Shown piece by piece: positions 8,117 to 16,730 of a DNA stretch of 28,877 nt (positions within the stretch are counted from its first letter, which is position 1; each line of letters opens with the position of its first letter). The notes below the pieces were generated by a model that saw only the letters and a list, made by a program, of their open reading frames with translations, had not been told where the DNA came from and searched no databases. A program made the translations under genes and the position numbers. The stretch lies in NCBI GenBank assembly GCA_030679635.1, contig JAUXSZ010000180.1:1-28877 (forward strand). The letters run 5' to 3'. This DNA is from Sulfuricurvum sp. Its GTDB lineage: Bacteria > Campylobacterota > Campylobacteria > Campylobacterales > Sulfurimonadaceae.

Positions 8117-8347
8117 ATGAAACGTTACGATTTACGTCACCTTAAAGGTGCTTTTTACGACCGCATGGGTGAAATCATGCAAGCAGAAACTCAAACCAAA
8201 GAGGTATTGATTTTCTTGTTCGAAATCGGTGATTTTTCACCGATCCAAAAGAGTGCCGACTTGGTTAAAGCCCAAGGATATGAGCTAATGAATTCGCTGA
8301 AATTTAATGAAGCGGACTGGACCATAGCGGTCAAGCATAAGGAATAG
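8117..8347 (+). CDS. NuoE-like small subunit, Campylobacterota type
   Basis: A 76-residue soluble protein in the place where nuoE normally lies. It has no cysteines, so it cannot hold the [2Fe-2S] cluster N1a of true NuoE (about 160 residues, four Cys). By position and size it corresponds to the short nuo-operon proteins of Campylobacter jejuni and Helicobacter pylori that replace NuoE (annotated 'NuoE family' or hypothetical). Its likely role is structural, linking the flavoprotein that follows to NuoG; this is inference. AAGGACA lies ahead of the ATG, and only two bases separate its stop codon from the next gene. Confidence 0.85.
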   Translation: MKRYDLRHLKGAFYDRMGEIMQAETQTKEVLIFLFEIGDFSPIQKSADLVKAQGYELMNSLKFNEADWTIAVKHKE

Positions 8348-8349
8348 TT

Positions 8350-10347
8350 GTGAGCAAAGTCTATTTTTCCACATGGCGCGGGGAGCAGATCAATAACATC
8401 GGCAAACCCGAAGAAGAGTGGGAAGTATCTGCCTATAATCTGCCGGCAGATTACAACGAACATGCCCATTCGAAAGCGTTTATCGGATGGGACGGTGTTG
8501 CGCTGTTCAATCCGGACGTCGATGTTGTCCGACTAGCTACCGAATACGCAGCGCAATATCAGGTCTACTCCGAAGCGTGCGGACGCTGTGCCCCCGGGCG
8601 ATGGGGCGGACGTATTTTGTACGATCTCCTTGATAAAATCGCACGCGGTGAGGGTGCCGTATCGGATATGGAACACCTTAAAGAGGTTTCCAAAACGATG
8701 CAGGAAACGTCCAAGTGTGAAATCGGGAAAACCGTTCCGACTCCGTTGCTCGATTTGATGCATCATTTTGAAGCGGAATTCATGGCGTGCATCGAGACCC
8801 AAAAACCGTCAAAACACTACCACATGGAAGACACCAACTACATTGCCAAGATTACGGCGCCGTGTATGGATGCCTGTCCTGCACACGTAGATATTCCTGC
8901 ATACATAGAGGGTGTTCGTGACTTGCGGTTTGATGATTCGTTGATGGCGACACGTCAAACGATGCCTTTGGCCCATACGTGCGGACGTGTTTGTCCCCAC
9001 CCGTGTGAAACAGAGTGCCGTCGTACCAACCTTGACGAGCCGATTTCGATCATGGAGCTCAAACGTTTGGGTGCCGATTATGAAACGGATCACGGGTTTG
9101 GATTCTTTCATCCCTATGAGCAAAAGGCTTCCATCGGTAAAAAAGTCGCTGTCATCGGTTCAGGTCCTGCGGGATTAACGGGTGCTTATTACCTGGCGCT
9201 TGATGGGATTGATGTCGATGTCTACGAAGAACTTCCCGTTCTCGGCGGCGAAGTAGCTGTTGGGGTCCCTGAATACCGTATGCCCATTGACCGATACAAC
9301 CAAGACATCGAAGCGGTACGCGATTTAGGGGTGAAATTTATCACCAATACCCGTGTAAACGCCGATATGATGCGTCAATTTGAATCCGATTACGATGCGG
9401 TTTTGATAGCAACGGGGACACGTATCTCTAAAAAAGTTTACTGCGACAACGAACGTCCTGAGATAGAGGGATACTGGGGAGCGATTGACATGCTCGATCA
9501 GGTGAATCTCTTTGTCAAATACGGCATCGGTGAAGATACGGATTTAACGGGGAAAACCGTTGTGTGCGTCGGGGGAGGCTTTACCTCTATGGATGTCGTT
9601 CGCTGTTCCATCCGTGCGAATGCCAAAAAAGTGGTTATGCTCTATCGTCGTGATGAAAAAACAATTATCAAAAATACAACGTACGAAGAGTATCACGAAG
9701 CTGTCGAAGAGGGGGTTGAATTTATTTTCCACTCAGCAGCTGCACGGATGAATGACGAGAACGATGTTCTTAAATCGTTACTCGTTGACCGTTTTGAATT
9801 GGTTCCCGATCCAAACGGAGGACGCCCTAATTTGGAAAAAATTGAGGGGGCATCGTTTGAGTTGGAGTGTGATTATCTGATTCCTGCGGTATCCCAAAGC
9901 GCTGACTTGAAACTCATTCCGGAAGAGTGGGAGATTGAACGTACCTCATGGGCAACGATCAAAACGAACGGAAAAGATTACATGACATCACGCAAGGGTG
10001 TGTTTGCGGCAGGCGACTGCGAATACGGTCCGATGACGATTGTCAATGCCGTTGGCCAAGCGAAGCGTGCAGCATCGGTGATATCACGTTATGTAGTGAA
10101 CGGCGAGATTACGTTGCTTGATGATGAGATTATGGAAGACCATTTGCGCAAACTCAAAGTCTACGATAAAAAAGAAAAAGTAACGGGTTGGTTGCCGGGC
10201 TTACCGCGTGAGCACAGCGATGTTCTTACGGCGGATGAGCGCAAGTACAACAACAAAGAAGTGAAATACGGCTTTACGCAGTCGCAGGCAATTGCCGAAG
10301 CAGAGCGCTGCATGCGCTGTTACTACATCGCGATGGTCGCACATTAA
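8350..10347 (+). CDS. NuoF-remnant / GltD-type FAD-NAD(P) oxidoreductase fusion
   Basis: A 665-residue protein in the nuoF slot. Residues 1-160 resemble the C-terminal Fe-S domain of NuoF: CGRC at 77-80 and Cys123 in KCEIGK, but the third cysteine of the CxxCxxC motif is Gly83. The NuoF FMN/NADH-binding domain is absent. Residues 161-665 form a GltD-like unit (glutamate synthase small subunit family): cysteines 172 and 176, then 211, 215, 219 and 223 in CGRVCPHPCETEC; an FAD Rossmann motif GSGPAG at 270-275; a second nucleotide motif GGGFTSMD at 408-415 followed by YRRDE (432-436); a C-terminal FAD motif FAAGDCEYGP; and a terminal CMRC (654-657). It probably feeds electrons from NAD(P)H or another donor into NuoG. 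GTG start with AAGGA six bases upstream. Confidence 0.9.
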   Translation: MSKVYFSTWRGEQINNIGKPEEEWEVSAYNLPADYNEHAHSKAFIGWDGVALFNPDVDVVRLATEYAAQYQVYSEACGRCAPGRWGGRILYDLLDKIARGEGAVSDMEHLKEVSKTMQETSKCEIGKTVPTPLLDLMHHFEAEFMACIETQKPSKHYHMEDTNYIAKITAPCMDACPAHVDIPAYIEGVRDLRFDDSLMATRQTMPLAHTCGRVCPHPCETECRRTNLDEPISIMELKRLGADYETDHGFGFFHPYEQKASIGKKVAVIGSGPAGLTGAYYLALDGIDVDVYEELPVLGGEVAVGVPEYRMPIDRYNQDIEAVRDLGVKFITNTRVNADMMRQFESDYDAVLIATGTRISKKVYCDNERPEIEGYWGAIDMLDQVNLFVKYGIGEDTDLTGKTVVCVGGGFTSMDVVRCSIRANAKKVVMLYRRDEKTIIKNTTYEEYHEAVEEGVEFIFHSAAARMNDENDVLKSLLVDRFELVPDPNGGRPNLEKIEGASFELECDYLIPAVSQSADLKLIPEEWEIERTSWATIKTNGKDYMTSRKGVFAAGDCEYGPMTIVNAVGQAKRAASVISRYVVNGEITLLDDEIMEDHLRKLKVYDKKEKVTGWLPGLPREHSDVLTADERKYNNKEVKYGFTQSQAIAEAERCMRCYYIAMVAH

Positions 10348-10356
10348 GGGGAATGG

Positions 10357-12606
10357 ATGATTAACTTTACGATAAACAACCAACCCGTAACGGCGGTAAA
10401 AGGGGAGACAATCCTCCAAGCAGCGCGTAAGGCGGGGTTTTACATCCCAACGATGTGTTATCTGGAAAAAACAATGCCGTGTGCCTCATGCCGATTGTGC
10501 GTGGTGGAAACCAACGTGACGGACGGCTTTATTTTGAGCTGTCAAACACCTCCGACGCAAGGGCTTGCCGTTACCATCGATTCGGATCGATTACAAACAG
10601 AGCGAACCAACATTATGCGTATGTATGATGTCAACCATCCGCTGGAGTGCGGCGTGTGTGATAAATCCGGAGCGTGCGATCTCCAAAACAAAACGCTTGA
10701 ATTTCATATTGATGCACAGCATTTTACGGCCAAAGAGCAGCCGCGTAAAATTGAGCACTGGGGATTGATCAATTATGATCCCTCTTTGTGTATTTTATGC
10801 GAAAAATGCGTTCACGTATGCAATGAAATTATCGGCGATGATGCGATAACCCTTCAGTTCGGGGGATACAAATCGGCCGTTATCCCTAAAAATAGCGAGA
10901 AGCTTGATTGTACTTTTTGCGGCGAATGCATTGCCGTGTGTCCCGTCGGCGCATTGGTGAGTTCGGATTTCCAATACAGTGCCAACTCATGGGAACTCTC
11001 CCCCGTTCCGGCGACGTGTGCCCATTGTTCAGCGGGATGTTCGTTGACCTATGAGGTTAAACATACGTCGATTGCGACAGGGAGTGAAGAGCGTATTTAT
11101 CGCGTTACGAATAATTTTGAGTACGCAACACTTTGCGGTGCCGGACGTTTCGGATTTGACTATGATATACAGGCCTCCAAAGATGAAGCCGCTTTTAACA
11201 AAGCAGTCTCGGCATTGGGCAATGCGAAAGCGATCCGTTTCAGCTCATTGATAACGAACGAAGAAGCCCTTATTTTGCAACGATTGAAAGAGACGTTAGG
11301 TCTTAAACTTTTCAACGAAGAAGCAAGAGCGTATCAATCCTTCATGAGAGCCTATGGCTCAATCAGCGGTAAGGGCGCTTTTGGCGGTACGCTGGACGCC
11401 ATTAGCCAAAGTGATGCGATCATCGTTTTGGGAGGACGCATTACAACGGACAATCCGGTTGTCCGTTATGCAATGACCACCGCGGCCCGTCATAACGGGG
11501 CTAAAGTCATCTACATGCATCCGATCGAAGATGCTTTGTTGCAAAATGTCGTGACACAGTTTGTCAAATATGAGGCAGGATCCGAAGAGGGGGTTATGGC
11601 GATGTTGGCCAAAACTCTTTTAGCGGATGCCGATATAGGGGATGAATTCCGCGCATTTTTTGATGGATTGGATGAGGGATATTTGTGTGCTGAGTCCAAT
11701 GCAGGTGATGAAGAGTTTGTGCGCATAGAAAAATCCTTGCGCCGTGCAAAACGCAAAACATTGGTCATCGGTTCGGATGTTTTGAATCATGGACGTGCAG
11801 AGAATATTGCACGCCTTGCCGCGCTGATAGAAACCTATACAGACTTTTCACTGGTGGTCGTACCCCAAACCGCGAATACGATCGGGGTATCTCTCGTGTG
11901 TGATCTTGATCGTGACGAGAATACAGCAGGGGTCGTCGGCTATAACGCAGAGGGTGAGTTTGTGATCGGTTCGTTTGGAAATTATGATTTAGCTGTCCCG
12001 GCATTGAACAGCCAGGAGGGGACATTTGTCAGCATCAATCACCAAGTGCTTCCCATCAATGTTGCCATCGGATTTGAGGGATACTGTCTTAATGATATTG
12101 CCAACGCACTTGGATTGCGCAGGGTGAATACGGTTGATTATACGGCGTTGTTGCCAAAAGAAAAAGGGTTTAACGCAACACCGTTTGATCAGCTTGAAAA
12201 TTTTTACGGATCATTGGGCGAAGATAACCGCGGGTACATGCTGGAAAATAGCGAGGTTGAGGTTAACGGTACGCTTGAAACAATTGAGACGTTGCCGGAG
12301 TTTAACGGTACGGTCATTTACCGCTGTAATCCGGTTAATCAGTTTAATGCGTATACGGGACGTACGGCCCAATTGGAGCGTGATCCTGCTTTACGAGGGT
12401 CGGCACAATTTGCGGCAGCAGCCCGTATTAGTGACGGTGATCAAGTAGAAATCGAATCCAACGGCACTGTTCACGTACGAACCTTCATCCTCGATGGAGA
12501 GCTCAAAGGGACCATTGCCTTGTCCCCGACGTATGATACGGAATTTGGAGCAATGGGTGAAAATTACCGGTTTGAGAAAATTAAAATTATGAGAGTGGGG
12601 AGTTAA
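10357..12606 (+). CDS. nuoG: NADH-quinone oxidoreductase subunit G, first copy
   Basis: The large Fe-S subunit of the peripheral arm, 749 residues. Every expected cluster motif is present: N1b [2Fe-2S] Cys34, 45, 48 and 62; N5 with His94 plus Cys98, 101 and 107; two ferredoxin-type motifs at Cys145/148/151/155 and Cys185/188/191/195; and N7 at Cys221/224/228 with Cys260. The last 490 residues form the molybdopterin-oxidoreductase-like domain, which in NuoG usually binds no cofactor. A second nuoG follows after three bases and is colinear with this one, so the two arose by duplication. The ATG has GGGGAATGG ahead of it. Confidence 0.96.
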   Translation: MINFTINNQPVTAVKGETILQAARKAGFYIPTMCYLEKTMPCASCRLCVVETNVTDGFILSCQTPPTQGLAVTIDSDRLQTERTNIMRMYDVNHPLECGVCDKSGACDLQNKTLEFHIDAQHFTAKEQPRKIEHWGLINYDPSLCILCEKCVHVCNEIIGDDAITLQFGGYKSAVIPKNSEKLDCTFCGECIAVCPVGALVSSDFQYSANSWELSPVPATCAHCSAGCSLTYEVKHTSIATGSEERIYRVTNNFEYATLCGAGRFGFDYDIQASKDEAAFNKAVSALGNAKAIRFSSLITNEEALILQRLKETLGLKLFNEEARAYQSFMRAYGSISGKGAFGGTLDAISQSDAIIVLGGRITTDNPVVRYAMTTAARHNGAKVIYMHPIEDALLQNVVTQFVKYEAGSEEGVMAMLAKTLLADADIGDEFRAFFDGLDEGYLCAESNAGDEEFVRIEKSLRRAKRKTLVIGSDVLNHGRAENIARLAALIETYTDFSLVVVPQTANTIGVSLVCDLDRDENTAGVVGYNAEGEFVIGSFGNYDLAVPALNSQEGTFVSINHQVLPINVAIGFEGYCLNDIANALGLRRVNTVDYTALLPKEKGFNATPFDQLENFYGSLGEDNRGYMLENSEVEVNGTLETIETLPEFNGTVIYRCNPVNQFNAYTGRTAQLERDPALRGSAQFAAAARISDGDQVEIESNGTVHVRTFILDGELKGTIALSPTYDTEFGAMGENYRFEKIKIMRVGS

Positions 12607-12609
12607 ATC

Positions 12610-15096
12610 ATGAACGAAATAACGATAACCATAGACGGCAAGACGATCCAAACCCAAGAGGGTGAATACATCCTCAACGCGGCGCGTGCCAATGGAGTTT
12701 TTATCCCTGCTATTTGTTATTTGACACGCTGTTCACCAACGTTGGCGTGCCGCATTTGTCTCGTAGAAGCGGATGGAAAACAGGTCTATGCGTGTAATGC
12801 GAAAGCGAAAGAGGGGATGAGTGTTGTTACGAGCACCCCAACCATCGCGGATGAAAAGCGTGCGATTATGGAAGTTTATGATGTTAACCATCCGTTGGAG
12901 TGCGGTGTTTGTGACCAATCCGGAGAGTGTGAGTTGCAAAACTATACGCTGGAAGTCGGGATCGATAAACAAACCTATTCGATTGCCGATACCCATAAGC
13001 CTGCACAAGATTGGGGCTTGATTCACTACGATCCCGCTCTTTGTATCATGTGCGAACGGTGTATCACCGTTTGCAAGGACATGATCGGAGATTCGGCCCT
13101 TTCAACCGTTGCCCGCGGAGGAGACAGTATTGAGGCCGCCTTCAAAGAGTCGATGCCAAAAGATGCCTATGCTATGTGGAACAAGCTCAACAAATCGCTG
13201 ATTTCTCCCAATGGCGGAGACACACTTGATTGTACGAACTGCGGTGAGTGTACGGCGGTTTGTCCCGTAGGTGCATTGGTTAGCAGCGATTATCAATACA
13301 CGTCCAACGCTTGGGAACATCAGCAGATTCCGGCAACCTGTGCCCACTGCAGTGCAGGATGTCAACTTAGTTACGACATTAAACATGTCAGCATTGCCGA
13401 TCCGGAAGATAAAATCTATCGGGTTAAAAACGAATGGAACTATGTCTCTTTGTGCGGTTCAGGACGCTACGGCTATGATTTCCAAAATGCGAATGTAACG
13501 AAAGATCCGATTAAATTTGATGCGGCTATTGCTGCTTTCAAAAAAGCCGATACGATCAGCTTTACCTCTACGATCACGAATGAAGAGGCGATGATTTTGC
13601 AGTGTCTCAAAGAAAAATTCGGTTACCGTTTGATCAATGAAGAGGCGAGAGTTTTTAAATCCTTTTTGGGTTCTTACAGCGCAATAAGCGGACAATCTCT
13701 TTACAGCGGTAACTTAAAAGAGGTACATGAGAGCGATTTTGTCGTATCCATCGGAAGCGCTCTTAAAACGGATAACCCGAATGCCCGTTTTGCCATGAAC
13801 AATGCCATTTCGATGAACAAAGGGGCGGGTCTGTATTTTCACCCAATCAATGATCCTGTTATCAACGATATGTCTAAAAACGTAACCCAATTCAACCATG
13901 CAGCCATGATGGAAGAGACAGCATTGTATTTAATGCTCGATTTGTTCGGGGATAAAGGAGCGATGCCATCGGCTGTTGCCGAGTATCTGGCGACGTTCCA
14001 CACAACCAAAACGGCAACGGTCGAAGAGACCGTGGATGAAAAAGTGACCGAAACCGTTGTGAAGAAAGTTCTCAATGAAGAGAGCGGCGTTGAAGAAGAG
14101 GTAAGCGAAGAGGTCACCAAAACCGTTAAGAAGAAAGTCTCTAAAGAGGTTGAAGTCGATGATAACCGTCTGTTGGCGCTTTTAAATGCACCGGCAGGTT
14201 TTACCGATACCTTGACGAAGTATTTAGCAAAAAAAGAAAAATTTGCTTTGATGGTCGGACCGGACTTGTACAGCCACCCCAATGCGCGCAATTGTGCTCG
14301 TTTGGTGGCATTGATCGAAAAATATACCCCCTTTAACGTAACCATGATTCCCAATCTATCCAATACCTTGGGGTCTGCGTTGATATGTGATCTTGACGAG
14401 AGTATCGGAAGCCATACAATTGGATATAATACAGCAGGAAATTTCACATTGAGCGCCCTTGGGAATGGTGATTTGGACATGCCTGCCCTTAATCAACAAG
14501 AGGGAACGCTAACCAGTATTGATAAGCGGGTCAATCCTACGAATGTCGCTGTTGGATTTGGGGGATACAACCTCAATGATATCGCGAATGCTCTGGGCTT
14601 GAAGGAAACATTGACGATCAACTATACCAAGCATTTACCGGTAAATGCAGGATTTAGAGCCGTGGAATTTGATACGTTGCCCAATCACTATACCAATGCA
14701 GGTGAAGAAGTGCGGGGGTATGTGCTTGAATCACAGCCAATAGCAGTCAATGGTGATGAAAGCGTTCAGCCGTTTAATGAAAACAGCGCTATGGGATCCG
14801 GAATTGTCTATTTAGCCAATCCGGTATTGCAGTTTACACCGTTTACGGCCAAATCGCATCAGCTTCAAGAATCCGGCGGACTGTACGCTTCATCAGCGTA
14901 CCTAAGTGCCAACGGAATGAATGAAGGCGATAGCGTACGGGTAAAAACGGCATATGGCGAGATCGTGGTCAAGCTGATCGCGGATGGAAAAATTGATGGT
15001 GAGATCCCGTATCTGCCAACATTTGACACACAAATTAACTCTGGTGCATTGTTTAACGGCTATCGTTTCGCAACTGTATCAATACAAAAGGTGTAA
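12610..15096 (+). CDS. nuoG: NADH-quinone oxidoreductase subunit G, second copy
   Basis: The second NuoG, 828 residues, homologous to the first along its full length. It also keeps all ligands: Cys36, 47, 50 and 62 (N1b); His94, Cys98, 101 and 107 (N5); Cys145/148/151/155 and Cys208/211/214/218; Cys244/247/251/282 (N7). It is longer for two main reasons: about 23 extra residues between the two ferredoxin motifs (roughly 167-205), and a charged insertion at about 468-517 with Val every fourth residue, made of two 17-residue repeats. The rest is the vestigial molybdopterin domain. Both copies could sit in one enzyme in series, or form alternative complexes. It ends three bases before nuoH. Confidence 0.96.
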   Translation: MNEITITIDGKTIQTQEGEYILNAARANGVFIPAICYLTRCSPTLACRICLVEADGKQVYACNAKAKEGMSVVTSTPTIADEKRAIMEVYDVNHPLECGVCDQSGECELQNYTLEVGIDKQTYSIADTHKPAQDWGLIHYDPALCIMCERCITVCKDMIGDSALSTVARGGDSIEAAFKESMPKDAYAMWNKLNKSLISPNGGDTLDCTNCGECTAVCPVGALVSSDYQYTSNAWEHQQIPATCAHCSAGCQLSYDIKHVSIADPEDKIYRVKNEWNYVSLCGSGRYGYDFQNANVTKDPIKFDAAIAAFKKADTISFTSTITNEEAMILQCLKEKFGYRLINEEARVFKSFLGSYSAISGQSLYSGNLKEVHESDFVVSIGSALKTDNPNARFAMNNAISMNKGAGLYFHPINDPVINDMSKNVTQFNHAAMMEETALYLMLDLFGDKGAMPSAVAEYLATFHTTKTATVEETVDEKVTETVVKKVLNEESGVEEEVSEEVTKTVKKKVSKEVEVDDNRLLALLNAPAGFTDTLTKYLAKKEKFALMVGPDLYSHPNARNCARLVALIEKYTPFNVTMIPNLSNTLGSALICDLDESIGSHTIGYNTAGNFTLSALGNGDLDMPALNQQEGTLTSIDKRVNPTNVAVGFGGYNLNDIANALGLKETLTINYTKHLPVNAGFRAVEFDTLPNHYTNAGEEVRGYVLESQPIAVNGDESVQPFNENSAMGSGIVYLANPVLQFTPFTAKSHQLQESGGLYASSAYLSANGMNEGDSVRVKTAYGEIVVKLIADGKIDGEIPYLPTFDTQINSGALFNGYRFATVSIQKV
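14020..14139 (+). repeat. imperfect 51-bp coding repeat inside the second nuoG
   Basis: Residues 471-487 and 494-510 of the second NuoG are copies of one 17-residue unit (consensus VEExVxExVTxTVxKKV, 12 of 17 identical), separated by six residues. Corresponding DNA blocks are 14020-14070 and 14089-14139. The Val spacing is a strict four residues within each unit. The first NuoG has nothing like it. Confidence 0.85.
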
Positions 15097-15098
15097 GC

Positions 15099-16103
15099 AT
15101 GGATGGTGCATTTATTATTGAGACGATTGTTAAAATCGTTGTAATTTTATTGGTTTTTTCAGCCCTTTCAGGTTTCGGGACCTACGTAGAGCGCAAGGTA
15201 CTGGCGTTCATGCAGCGCCGTTTGGGGCCGATGCATGTCGGTCCTTATGGATTGCTCCAAGTGGCGGCGGACGGAATCAAGCTTTTTACCAAAGAGGATA
15301 TTATTCCGCAAAATGTCGTCAAGCCGATCTTTAAAATTGCACCGGTAATCACGGCGGCTACGGCATTTATGGCGGCAGCAGCCATTCCGTTTTGGCCTCA
15401 ATTTACCGCTTTTGGGTATACCGTTCATCCCATCGTTTCGGATATCAATGTCGGTATTTTGTATGTAATGGCCATGATGGCGATCGGACTGTACGGTCCG
15501 CTTCTCGGGGGGATGGCATCTGCGAACAAGTGGTCACTGCTTTCAGCGGCGCGTAGTGCTGCCGTATTTATATCCTACGAAGTCATTACGGGTCTTGCAT
15601 TGCTAGCCCCTTTGATGATGGTAGGATCATTATCTCTGATTGATATTAATAATTATCAAATCGGAGGGATAAGTCATTGGATTGCAGTTTCTCAGCCTGT
15701 GGCCTTTATCTTGTTTTGGATTGCCGCATTTGCGGAAACTGGACGTACACCGTTCCACCTTGTTGCCAACGATCATGAAATTATCGACGGTTTCGGTACG
15801 GAATACTCAGGAATGAGATGGGGTCTGTTTTTTATCGGTGAATATGCCAATATGTTCTTTATCTCGTTTGTCATGGCCATCGTCTTTTTGGGCGGATACG
15901 GCGATGGGACGATTGCGGGAGCATTGGGTTTACTGTTAAAAGTATCGTTTTTCTTTTTCTTCTTTTTATGGACGAGAGCTGCATGGCCGGATGTCCGACC
16001 GGATCAGTTAATGCGGTTGTGCTGGAAAGTATTGATGCCTATTGCCGTGGTCAATGTCGTGATCACCGGCGTAGTGATGATGCTCACAAGGGGGAATGGA
16101 TGA
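15099..16103 (+). CDS. nuoH: NADH-quinone oxidoreductase subunit H
   Basis: Membrane subunit next to the quinone channel (ND1 type), 334 residues with about eight hydrophobic helices. Family signatures are visible: YVERKVLAFMQRRLGP near the N-terminus, GLLQVAADGIKLFTKED, and the AETGRTPFHLVANDHEIIDGFGTEYSG loop, whose acidic residues couple quinone chemistry to pumping. Length is normal. The stop codon overlaps the nuoI start as ATGA. Confidence 0.98.
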   Translation: MDGAFIIETIVKIVVILLVFSALSGFGTYVERKVLAFMQRRLGPMHVGPYGLLQVAADGIKLFTKEDIIPQNVVKPIFKIAPVITAATAFMAAAAIPFWPQFTAFGYTVHPIVSDINVGILYVMAMMAIGLYGPLLGGMASANKWSLLSAARSAAVFISYEVITGLALLAPLMMVGSLSLIDINNYQIGGISHWIAVSQPVAFILFWIAAFAETGRTPFHLVANDHEIIDGFGTEYSGMRWGLFFIGEYANMFFISFVMAIVFLGGYGDGTIAGALGLLLKVSFFFFFFLWTRAAWPDVRPDQLMRLCWKVLMPIAVVNVVITGVVMMLTRGNG

Positions 16104-16720
16104 ATACAGAGCCATTTAATGATCGTAATGTAAACGAGCTTAGTGCTTATTACTATGTTGATATCGAAAACTATCCAGTCACCGCATGGGACAAGTTCAA
16201 ACAAGTCGTAAAGCGTTCTCTTAAGGGAGAGCTTTTTGTAGGGTTATGGGTTGTGCTGCGTGAGATGATCAAATTTGACATCCACACCGTGCAATATCCG
16301 AAAGAAAAGCTCCCTATCGGTCCGCGTTATCGTGCCGTGCACAAACTGTTGCGTTTGTGGGAATCTGGATTCGAGCGTTGTATCGGATGCGGATTGTGCG
16401 AAAAAATCTGTATTTCCGATTGTATCCGTATGGACACGCGTATCGATGAAAACAGCCGTAAAGAGGTAACCGAGTACAGTATCAACTTGGGACGATGTAT
16501 TTTCTGCGGCTATTGTGCAGAAGTGTGTCCAGAGCTTGCAATCGTACACGGAGGGCGCTATGAGAATGCGTCTGAGCAGCGTGCCCACTTTGTCATCAAA
16601 GACGACATGCTCACGCCTCTTGACTTTCTAACAGCTGGACAGCAAGAGGAATACCCAGGTTTTGGTGCGATTACCCCACATGAGGACGAGCGTGTGACCA
16701 AAACACCGCTTGCCTATTAA
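16100..16720 (+). CDS. nuoI: NADH-quinone oxidoreductase subunit I
   Basis: The two-cluster ferredoxin-like subunit (TYKY) that carries electrons to NuoB; 206 residues. Cluster ligands: Cys94, 97, 100 and 104 (CIGCGLCEKIC) and Cys133, 136, 139 and 143 (CIFCGYCAEVC), giving the N6a and N6b [4Fe-4S] clusters. In the first motif the usual Pro after the fourth Cys is replaced by Ile. The frame extends back to 15968 inside nuoH, but the ATG at 16100, which overlaps the nuoH stop as ATGA and has AAGGGGG upstream, gives a family-like N-terminus. It ends 10 bases before nuoJ. Confidence 0.96.
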   Translation: MNTEPFNDRNVNELSAYYYVDIENYPVTAWDKFKQVVKRSLKGELFVGLWVVLREMIKFDIHTVQYPKEKLPIGPRYRAVHKLLRLWESGFERCIGCGLCEKICISDCIRMDTRIDENSRKEVTEYSINLGRCIFCGYCAEVCPELAIVHGGRYENASEQRAHFVIKDDMLTPLDFLTAGQQEEYPGFGAITPHEDERVTKTPLAY

Positions 16721-16730
16721 GGAGATATGA

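Noticed and set aside
13839..14480. 213-codon minus-strand open frame inside the second nuoG
   Set aside because: It is antisense to the conserved nuoG frame; its Ser/Thr/Val-rich composition is what the repeated Glu/Lys/Val codons give when read backwards.
15968..16099. N-terminal extension of nuoI inside nuoH
   Set aside because: The frame is open, but it overlaps conserved nuoH coding sequence, encodes a cysteine-rich stretch unlike NuoI, and the ATG at 16100 has the usual ATGA coupling and a ribosome binding site.
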